DNA from: JAZDOK01 sp043798715
GTDB lineage: Bacteria; Vulcanimicrobiota; JAZDOK01
Length of the DNA: 30,322 nucleotides
NCBI GenBank assembly: GCA_043798715.1
Contig: JAZDOK010000087.1
Location: 1-30,322 of the forward strand
Reading direction: 5' to 3'
A program made the translations under genes and the position numbers. A model generated the notes under the pieces. It was not told where the DNA came from and did no database searches. It was given only the letters and a program-made list of their open reading frames with translations. Positions 7,826 to 13,941 of the stretch are shown here, in pieces; the first letter of the stretch is position 1, and each line of letters begins with the position of its first letter.

Positions 7826-8025
7826 TTTCTTACAGGCTCCCTTTGCATGTCGTTTCTTCCCGGACTTTTCAGGGATGAGCCGACTTCAAGACTGCCGTTT
7901 AACGACCTTCCTGCCGGCGTTTATCCAGTCGATTGGCAATAAGGAACAGACCAACGCTGATGCGGAAGACACTGTTTCGGCTTGTCCAGAATATTGGGCT
8001 TAAAGAGCCGCGCCGGTTTCTTTGG

Positions 8026-8394
8026 TTAAACGGCGGTCCGCGCTTTTTTCAGGTCGTCGACCCCAAACACCAGCCTGGTGGATGTCGCCATGTAGGCCAG
8101 CTGGATGTTTACTCCGGCGTCCGCCATTCTGCGCGTGATGTTTCCCAAAACCCCAGGGCGGTCCTCTGCGTCCAGTACCAGCGCTTCGCGCTCCCCGGAG
8201 ACCTGGATGTGTTCTGCTTCCAGAACCCGGCGTGCCTTGGCGGCATCTTCGACGAGGATGTGAATCTCCCCCTTGCCCCCGACCGTCACTCCGCATACGC
8301 CGTCGATGTTGACTCCGGCCCTGCCGAGGGCCTCGCCCATCTTCGCCAGTGAGCCCGGGCGGTCATCCAGAATTACCGTCAGATCCTTTGACAT
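8026..8394 (-). CDS. Tandem ACT-domain amino-acid-binding regulatory protein
   Basis: 122 residues made of two ACT repeats. The first begins LTVILDDRPGSLAKMGEAL with GVNIDGVCG after the helix. The second begins ALVLDAEDRPGVLGNITRRM with GVNIQLAYMAT. The DRPG-S/V-L turns are the usual ligand-binding site of ACT domains, which sense amino acids. An AGGAGG seven bases before ATG 8394 fixes the start. It is a stand-alone sensor with no enzyme domain, in a single-gene unit divergent from the lytic transglycosylase gene. The ligand cannot be told from the sequence. Confidence 0.9.
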   Translation of the reverse strand: MSKDLTVILDDRPGSLAKMGEALGRAGVNIDGVCGVTVGGKGEIHILVEDAAKARRVLEAEHIQVSGEREALVLDAEDRPGVLGNITRRMADAGVNIQLAYMATSTRLVFGVDDLKKARTAV

Positions 8395-8438
8395 GTTATT
8401 CTCCTCCTTATATCATAATATCATACTGTGTTGATTAT

Positions 8439-8570
8439 CAGCGCAAATGGAGCCTTTGTAAAGGGGGCGAGGCCGCGCCGCCTGTTCGCGCCGGCCCGGT
8501 CATGCGTAAAAAAGCAGGATTTGTCAGGTTGGCTTTCTTTTTAGTGTGATTTCTCGTTGATTTTGCGCTG
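8439..8570. repeat. 9-bp inverted repeats flanking a 132-bp intergenic segment
   Basis: CAGCGCAAA (8439-8447) and TTTGCGCTG (8562-8570) are exact inverted copies, each next to a GTTGATT-type heptamer. They enclose most of the gap between the divergent ACT and transglycosylase genes. It may be a small mobile-element remnant or paired regulatory sites. A GATTTTGCGC copy also occurs near 16079-16088. Confidence 0.3.
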
Positions 8571-8650
8571 TTTTAAAAAAAAGGAGGGGGTAAAAAAGGA
8601 GATCGGGAAAAGCTGGGAGAATTACCTTTCAGGAAAGAAAGGGGTGTCTT

Positions 8651-9442
8651 TTGCCTAGAAAGCTTATTATTGGCCTGGCCGTGCTTATAGCCCTGGTGTG
8701 CAGTATTTGCCCGTTGGCCCATGCCGGCTCATCGCCGCTTCCCTTCCCGGACAACCCGGATTCGGCTCTGGAATCCCTCGGAGAGACGGGTCCCTCCAAT
8801 TCAGGAGCACTCATGGAAGGTGAAGAACTCCCGCTCAAAGACGCATTGCTGGAAAGGCACACTCTTGCGCCCGAAGGGCCGCCCCCGGCAAAGCGGGCGG
8901 AGCCTGAGATCAAAAAAGCCGTGCTGAAGCGGGGAGCCTTGGAACCGATCATAGTCCGCGTGGCCGCGAAGCCGTCTCTTTCGGAATTCGCCGTCTCTCC
9001 TTCCTCCAAAGGAAGGAGATCCCTGGCCTCCCGCGGCGGTTACAGGTTAAACACCATGACCATAGACCTGGCTCCAATCATCTACCGGCATGCTACCCGC
9101 TACGGCGTGGATCCCCTTCTGATCCGGGCCATAGTCAAGGTCGAATCAAACTTCCACCCGCAGGCTGTCTCCTGCAGCGGCGCCATGGGTTTGATGCAGC
9201 TCATGCCCGGAACCGCCTCGTACCTCGGCGTGCGCGATCCCTTTGATCCCGATCAAAACATCAAGGGGGGCACCAAGTATCTCAAATATCTCCTCGACCG
9301 CTTCAGCACGCTCGAAGTCGCCATCGCAGCTTATAATGCCGGACCCGGCTGTGTCAGCCGCTCAGGCGGGATCCCCGGCATCTGGGAGACCCAACATTAT
9401 GTAGTAAAGGTAATGAAGGAATACAAAAATACGTCAAACTAG
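8651..9442 (+). CDS. Exported soluble lytic transglycosylase (SLT family)
   Basis: 263 residues. A signal peptide (residues 1-25, likely cut after AHA) is followed by a low-complexity linker (~26-135) and an SLT/goose-lysozyme-type domain (~138-260). Catalytic Glu165 sits in IVKVESNFHPQAV, followed by the family motifs GAMGLMQLMPGTA and AIAAYNAGPG. It cleaves peptidoglycan glycan strands in the periplasm. The start is TTG 8651: AAAGGGG is six to seven bases upstream and no in-frame ATG precedes it. The hpf gene follows 27 bases after the stop, suggesting an operon. Confidence 0.9.
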   Translation: MPRKLIIGLAVLIALVCSICPLAHAGSSPLPFPDNPDSALESLGETGPSNSGALMEGEELPLKDALLERHTLAPEGPPPAKRAEPEIKKAVLKRGALEPIIVRVAAKPSLSEFAVSPSSKGRRSLASRGGYRLNTMTIDLAPIIYRHATRYGVDPLLIRAIVKVESNFHPQAVSCSGAMGLMQLMPGTASYLGVRDPFDPDQNIKGGTKYLKYLLDRFSTLEVAIAAYNAGPGCVSRSGGIPGIWETQHYVVKVMKEYKNTSN

Positions 9443-9469
9443 AATCCCCAAGATGAGGTGAAGAGCACG

Positions 9470-10042
9470 ATGCAAATTACAGTAAAAGGTAAGAACGTGG
9501 AAATCACGGAGGCGCTCAAAGAGTATGCCGAGGAAAAAGTCGGGAAAATGTCCAAGTACCTTGACTCGATTATATCAGCCGACGTAACCTTGAGCACGGA
9601 GCGCAACTGGCACATCGTGGACGTCAAGGTCCATGCCGGCGGCGTGGTTCTCCGCGGTGAGGAACGGACCAACGACATGTACTCTTCCATCGACCAGGTG
9701 CTCGAAAAAATGGAGCGCCAGGTCAAACGTCAGAAGGAAAAAACTTCCGGCGCCAAATACGAGTCAATCCGAACCTCCCCGGATGTCCTGGACAAGATAA
9801 TCGGCCACGGGGAAAAAATCCGGGGTCGGGAGGATCTGCTCGAGGAATATTCCAGGGAACCCCGGGTCATAAGGGTAAGGATGACGGCTGCCAAGCCCAT
9901 GACGGTGGAGGCCGCCATCAAAGAAATGGAGGCCATGGGCAACAGCTTTCTTCTTTTTTATCGCGGCGACACCAATCAGCTCAACGTGATCTACAAGAGA
10001 AAGAACGACTACGGCCTCATCGAGCCTGAGAGAGAAGATTAA
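9470..10042 (+). CDS. hpf: Long-form ribosome hibernation promoting factor
   Basis: 190 residues. Residues ~1-100 are the RaiA/HPF fold, beginning MQITVKGKNVEITEALKEY and ending in ...VLEKMERQVKRQK. Residues ~130-187 are the dimerisation domain of long HPFs (VIRVRMTAAKPMTVEAAIKE, LLFYRGDTNQLNVIYKRKNDYGLIEP). It binds the 30S subunit and pairs ribosomes into inactive 100S dimers. GAGGTG nine bases upstream supports ATG 9470; a GTG at 9458 lies inside that SD. A hairpin follows immediately after the stop. Confidence 0.96.
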   Translation: MQITVKGKNVEITEALKEYAEEKVGKMSKYLDSIISADVTLSTERNWHIVDVKVHAGGVVLRGEERTNDMYSSIDQVLEKMERQVKRQKEKTSGAKYESIRTSPDVLDKIIGHGEKIRGREDLLEEYSREPRVIRVRMTAAKPMTVEAAIKEMEAMGNSFLLFYRGDTNQLNVIYKRKNDYGLIEPERED

Positions 10043-10068
10043 AACCCGGCTTATAAAAGCTGCGGGTT
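10043..10068 (+). terminator. Hairpin after hpf, possibly an attenuator
   Basis: AACCCG pairs with CGGGTT around an inner GCTT/AAGC stem with an ATAA loop and a two-base bulge. A run of seven T follows about 12 bases later, so it is not a textbook terminator. The next gene starts 36 bases on, which allows partial read-through. Confidence 0.4.
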
Positions 10069-10104
10069 CATCCGTGGCTTTTTTTGTTACAGGAGATCTT
10101 CCGC

Positions 10105-11265
10105 GTGAATAAAGCTCCTTTCACTTTTCTCGTAATCGAGGGATTTCCAGCCTCGAACGATCCGGTGCTGGAATTTGTCCGGAAGATCCGTCAGGCGAAC
10201 GTCCTGGATAACATACAGAAATCAGCCGACGTGCCGGGAATCGCCCGGCGTCTTCTCTACACCACCGACCCGAATTTGGCCTCATCCGCCAGAAAAGCCG
10301 GAATCGAAGCGGAACTTTATCCCCAGAGCGAGACGCTGCACTTCGGAAATTTTCTGGCGGATATCATCCGCCACCACCGCCTGACGAACGTCTTCTACCT
10401 GGGAGGCGGGGCGGCGCCCCTCCTGCCCAGGCGGGAAATAAAGCGCATCGTGGAATCCCTGGCGGTGCGGGACGCGGCCTTTGTCACCAACAACCTTTTT
10501 TCCTCGGATTTCGTGGCCTTTACTTCGGCCCAGAACCTGCTTTCCATTCCCCTCCCCCCCTCGGACAACGGCCTGGCCATGGCCCTGAGGAGCGGATGCG
10601 GGATGGAACGCCTGCCCCTTTCACCCTCGTCACAGACCCTCATGGACATTGATACCCCGACCGACATCCACATTCTCTCCCTTCACCCTGACATCGGCCC
10701 CCGAACGAAGGAGGAGATTTGCAAATTCAACCTTGTAACCGGGAAATTTCAGGCCATCCAGCAGCTCATCCCCAGAAGAGAGGCTGAGATCCTTCTATTC
10801 GGAAGAATCGGCTCCTCCCTCTTTTCCTACCTGGACCAGAGCACCCTCTGTCGTTTCAGGATCCTGTCGGAGGAACGCTCCATGAAATCCCGGGGGCGGG
10901 TGGAGCGCAACGAGGTATTCTCTATGATGGGCTCTTTCATGCAGGATATCGGGCCCCAGAAATTCATGGAGCGGCTGGGGCAGTTCTGTCACGCGGCCAT
11001 TCTGGATACGCGGGTTCTCTTTGCCCACCTCAAAAAAAGGGTTTCCACCTCTGACAGGTACTATTCCGACCTGGGGCTCTGGGATCGGATCGAAGATCAG
11101 GACGTGAAAATTCTGACCTGGGCGGCCGCCGAAGCCCCCATTCCCGTCATCCTGGGCGGTCATTCTCTCGTCTCAGGCGGACTTTGGACATTGGTGGACG
11201 CCTTCTGGCGGAGTGAAGAAGGAGAAAAATTCCTGAGAGAGTACCCCTCGGCGTTGAAATTTTAA
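10105..11265 (+). CDS. Divergent nucleotidyltransferase-like protein of unknown function
   Basis: 386 residues from GTG 10105, where GGAG lies nine bases upstream; an upstream TTG at 10084 would bury the SD. The first ~200 residues read like a degenerate GT-A/MobA-CofC fold. Hydrophobic strand NVFYLGGGAAPLL sits where such enzymes carry their second motif, and DIDTPTDIHIL matches the D-x-D-T-P-x-D end motif of CofC-like transferases. The N-terminal LxAGGxxxRxG nucleotide loop is replaced by VIEGFPASNDP, so activity is doubtful. The C-terminal half (~200-386) has no family I recognise but contains the glycine-rich VILGGHSLVSGGLWTLVD. It follows hpf closely. Confidence 0.6.
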   Translation: MNKAPFTFLVIEGFPASNDPVLEFVRKIRQANVLDNIQKSADVPGIARRLLYTTDPNLASSARKAGIEAELYPQSETLHFGNFLADIIRHHRLTNVFYLGGGAAPLLPRREIKRIVESLAVRDAAFVTNNLFSSDFVAFTSAQNLLSIPLPPSDNGLAMALRSGCGMERLPLSPSSQTLMDIDTPTDIHILSLHPDIGPRTKEEICKFNLVTGKFQAIQQLIPRREAEILLFGRIGSSLFSYLDQSTLCRFRILSEERSMKSRGRVERNEVFSMMGSFMQDIGPQKFMERLGQFCHAAILDTRVLFAHLKKRVSTSDRYYSDLGLWDRIEDQDVKILTWAAAEAPIPVILGGHSLVSGGLWTLVDAFWRSEEGEKFLREYPSALKF

Positions 11266-11309
11266 CAATTTGGTAACATTTCTCCCTTTACACTATCCCG
11301 CCCGCCTGT

Positions 11310-11346
11310 TACAATGATTATTGTACAGTGATTACGGGCTTATAAT
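11310..11346 (+). promoter_or_regulatory. Promoter/operator of the glycine-zipper operon
   Basis: A perfect TATAAT at 11341-11346 lies 22 bases before the start codon. TACAAT-GATT-ATTGTA (11310-11325) is a perfect inverted repeat with 6-bp arms, and it covers the spot where the -35 box would fall. No good TTGACA is present (TTATTG at 11318-11323), which fits an activator- or repressor-controlled promoter. Confidence 0.45.
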
Positions 11347-11368
11347 GATTAATGAAGAGGTGATTGCG

Positions 11369-12088
11369 TTGACGGACATGAAAATCGGCGGCACGGCACC
11401 GGAAACCAGGGAGTTTTCTAAAGCAACGAAACATTCTCCCATCCACAAGGATAAGGAGGATGCTCCGGCCGACCTGGCCCTCCTTGGAGGCAAAAAGGAA
11501 AAGCCCGGCATCATGGACAAGGCCAAGCTGTGGGTCAAGTCCAACGTGACCGGGGAGGCGGACGGACATTCCCGTTCGGTTTCCGATTACGAAGACAAGA
11601 CCGGCCTCATCGTGGGCGCCGGAGCCGGTATCGGCGGCGCCGTGGGAACGGCCGTAGGGGCCTATGCCGGTTACCAGGAGGCCAAGAACGACACCGCACA
11701 AATAGAGTGGAAGACTCGCGATATAAACGATCCGAAGCTGACCGGCTACGATCACCACGTATATGAAGACGGCCATTACGAACATGATCTGGTGGGCTAT
11801 GAAACAGTGAGGGAACAGGTGGGCTATGACGATAACAACAATCCCATCTACTCGGAACGCCAGGAGCCCATCTACAACGATCGCTGGGAAGTTGACGGCT
11901 ACTGGCACCGCTTCTCTCCGGATATAGACGAGAAAAAAGTCGGCTCCTACCAGACCCCGGAATACAAGCACTCGAGCTGGCTCAACCCCATTACCGGGGC
12001 ACTGGTCGGACTCGTGGGCGGATCCGCCATTGGAGCCGGGATAGGCCTGGTAGTCAGCGTCATCAATAAAGCAGTCAAGGGTAAATAA
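11369..12088 (+). CDS. Glycine-zipper protein A, Tyr/His-rich central loop
   Basis: 239 residues from TTG 11369, chosen because AGAGGTG lies six to seven bases upstream and the resulting N-terminus aligns with that of the next gene. There is no signal peptide. Layout: a charged, disordered N-terminus (~1-48), the motif KPGIMDKAKLWVKSNVTG (~49-66), a GxxxG helix with VGAGAGIGGAVGTAVGAY (~80-97), a ~110-residue central region rich in Tyr, His, Trp and Asp (YDHHVYEDGHYEHD, DNNNPIYSE) and a second glycine-zipper helix near the C-terminus (TGALVGLVGGSAIGAGIG). The two helices could make a hairpin in a membrane. It is a paralogue of the next gene. Function unknown. Confidence 0.72.
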   Translation: MTDMKIGGTAPETREFSKATKHSPIHKDKEDAPADLALLGGKKEKPGIMDKAKLWVKSNVTGEADGHSRSVSDYEDKTGLIVGAGAGIGGAVGTAVGAYAGYQEAKNDTAQIEWKTRDINDPKLTGYDHHVYEDGHYEHDLVGYETVREQVGYDDNNNPIYSERQEPIYNDRWEVDGYWHRFSPDIDEKKVGSYQTPEYKHSSWLNPITGALVGLVGGSAIGAGIGLVVSVINKAVKGK

Positions 12089-12107
12089 CGGAAGGAGGCC
12101 GATAATC

Positions 12108-12764
12108 ATGACAGAGATAAACAGAATTCAGACCCCGGTTGAGACCTTCGCCGCTTCTGAGAAAGCCAAGTCACCGGCGAAGAATAAAGAGGAGAAAGTT
12201 CCGGCCTCGTCCGACGAGTTCGTAAAATCAAAGCCCGGAATGATGGACAAGATCAAAAACTTCGTGTCCGGAAACATCACCGGCACCCAGAAGGCAGGCC
12301 CTGAAGGAGGAGACGACAGCGATTTCACCGTCAAAGCCGCCATCGGAGGCGGCCTGATTGGAGCCGGCATTGGAACCTTTGTCGGACTGAAATCAGCCGA
12401 AGTAGAAAAGGTCAACTCGCAGGCCGCCACCCTGAAATGGCAGGAACCGGACCTGGTGAGCAAGGACCTGGGCAAGATTCCACGCGATTACTATGCTCCA
12501 AATTCCTGGTGGTTCGGCTACGGCTGGGGCGACCACGTGGAGTTCGACTCCCACGGACAGGTCGCCAACGGGGATTCGGTAATCCGGGATGCCCCCGTCC
12601 TGAAAGCGGATGGAGCCCCCCAGATGCACGACGTTGAAAAGACCATCACCAGCCAGCGCTACGGCGCGGCCGGAGCGGCCCTGGGTCTGGCCGCCATTTT
12701 CGGTATCGCTGGAGCCATCGGCGGGGTCGCCGTGGGCTGCATAGCCAAGCTCTTAAGGAAATAA
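12108..12764 (+). CDS. Glycine-zipper protein B, paralogue of protein A
   Basis: 218 residues from ATG 12108, with AAGGAGG upstream. It has the same plan as the preceding gene: disordered N-terminus, KPGMMDKIKNFVSGNITG (~44-61), a glycine-zipper helix (AAIGGGLIGAGIGTFVG) and then a segment that also ends in an aromatic TLKWQ (compare QIEWK in protein A). A central ~70 residues rich in Trp/Tyr (YYAPNSWWFGYGWGDH) and a C-terminal glycine-zipper helix followed by Lys-Leu-Leu-Arg-Lys complete it. There is no signal peptide. It sits 19 bases after protein A and 10 bases before protein C. Function unknown. Confidence 0.75.
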   Translation: MTEINRIQTPVETFAASEKAKSPAKNKEEKVPASSDEFVKSKPGMMDKIKNFVSGNITGTQKAGPEGGDDSDFTVKAAIGGGLIGAGIGTFVGLKSAEVEKVNSQAATLKWQEPDLVSKDLGKIPRDYYAPNSWWFGYGWGDHVEFDSHGQVANGDSVIRDAPVLKADGAPQMHDVEKTITSQRYGAAGAALGLAAIFGIAGAIGGVAVGCIAKLLRK

Positions 12765-12774
12765 GGAGGACCTC

Positions 12775-13854
12775 ATGGATGTCTCCGGAATCCGTCCTGA
12801 AGTAATAAACACGCCGGCCCAGACAGGCGCCGCGAACCTGCCTCTGCTCAAGTCTGCCGAAACTGCGCCGATGCCGGTGGATACGGTTGAAAAGAGCGAG
12901 CACGGCCTGGGAGACAAACTTAAGAATATAGGCCGTAAAATCCGGGATCTGGCCTCACCCAGGCCCGAAACCACCGGGAATTCCGCGATTTCATCCCCGA
13001 TCAGCGCGGCCCTGGGCGGAGGAATCAGCGGCTTTGTCTCCGGCGGAGTTGTCGGCCTGGCCGGTGGAATCACCGGGGGCGTCGTAGGCGTGAAGGTCGG
13101 TGAAAAGACCGGCTCCTTCTCCAAGGCCATCCTGGCCGGAGCCGCAACCGGAGCCGCAACCGGAGCCGCCATCGCCGGAATTGTTGCCGGACCGGCGGGA
13201 ATGCTGGTCGGAGCCGTCGTCGGAGGCCTGGCGGGCGCCGCCGGAACCCTTTCCGGAAGCAGGAGAGCCATCACCCGCGACGGTGTTTACGGTGGAACCC
13301 TGGCCGGAGCCCTCATCGGAGGGCCCGGAGCTCTGGCCGGCGCCGTTGCCGGCGGAATCGGGGCCAAAGCCGTCAGCGCCAAGGGGCGAGTGGTACTGGG
13401 AGCCCTCGCCGGAGCAGGCATTGGGGCCGCCATGGGGGCCATCGGAGGACCGATTGGAGCCGCCATAGGGGCCGTCAAGGGCGCGATCACCGGGGGCATA
13501 GGTGCTGCCGCTGGTCCCGTCATGAACCAGATCCAGAGAAACGTCGTTGAAAGCGCCAGCGAAAAGCTTTACCAGAAAATAAAACCGATCGTGAAACCCG
13601 AGACTCTCTCTCCCGCCAAGAAGGGAGCTCTGGCCGCCGTGGCCGGGGCCATCACCGGCGCCTCCATCGGGGCCATTTTCGGCCCCGTCGGTTCGGTCGT
13701 CGGCGGGCTGGTCATGGGCGCCTCCAGCGGGCTCGGCGTTTACTTTGCCGGTAAAAAAGCCGCCAAGGCTCAGACGGCCTTTGTGCAGCAGGCAAATTTC
13801 GCGCCCCAGCCGGAACTTCCTAAAAATACGGCTCCTTCGACCAACCCGGCTTAA
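12775..13854 (+). CDS. Large Gly/Ala-rich glycine-zipper protein C
   Basis: 359 residues from ATG 12775, with AAGGAGG upstream. The N-terminus (~1-45) is disordered, then HGLGDKLKNIGRKIRD recalls the MDKxK motif of the two preceding proteins. Residues ~75-260 are an almost unbroken series of GxxxG/GxxxA repeats, interrupted by a charged break at SGSRRAITRDGVYGG. A polar stretch (~245-280) follows, and then another glycine-zipper block (~285-330). The tail is Pro/Asn-rich. This composition fits several tightly packed membrane-inserting helices. It has no signal peptide and no enzyme motif. It is the last gene of the three-gene operon and is closed by a strong terminator. Confidence 0.75.
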   Translation: MDVSGIRPEVINTPAQTGAANLPLLKSAETAPMPVDTVEKSEHGLGDKLKNIGRKIRDLASPRPETTGNSAISSPISAALGGGISGFVSGGVVGLAGGITGGVVGVKVGEKTGSFSKAILAGAATGAATGAAIAGIVAGPAGMLVGAVVGGLAGAAGTLSGSRRAITRDGVYGGTLAGALIGGPGALAGAVAGGIGAKAVSAKGRVVLGALAGAGIGAAMGAIGGPIGAAIGAVKGAITGGIGAAAGPVMNQIQRNVVESASEKLYQKIKPIVKPETLSPAKKGALAAVAGAITGASIGAIFGPVGSVVGGLVMGASSGLGVYFAGKKAAKAQTAFVQQANFAPQPELPKNTAPSTNPA

Positions 13855-13879
13855 AGACCAGGTTTTTCGTTTACTTATT

Positions 13880-13913
13880 AAAGAACCCCTCTTGCGGGAG
13901 GGGTTCTTTTTTT
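13880..13913. terminator. Strong bidirectional terminator
   Basis: AAAGAACCCCTC (13880-13891) pairs perfectly with GAGGGGTTCTTT (13898-13909) around a six-base loop, followed by T-rich sequence on the plus strand and preceded by an A-rich stretch that serves the minus strand. It separates the glycine-zipper operon from the convergent nrdD-like gene. Confidence 0.9.
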
Positions 13914-13941
13914 GACTGACATTTCCTAAAGATTCCGGTCT

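Noticed and set aside
7826..8025. Possible small gene between the membrane-protein operon and the ACT gene
   Set aside because: Frames that cross this stretch run antisense into the ACT gene, and none has an SD or recognisable motif. I see nothing to annotate in these 200 bases.
8571..8650. c-di-AMP (ydaO-type) riboswitch before the lytic transglycosylase gene
   Set aside because: The context would suit it, but I could not find the conserved core. The stretch is purine-rich and includes an SD-like GGAGGGGG too far upstream to serve the start.
11318..12109. 263-codon minus-strand open frame opposite glycine-zipper gene A
   Set aside because: It is a mirror of the plus-strand gene, has no SD and gives no recognisable protein; gene A has an SD and a clear paralogue next to it.
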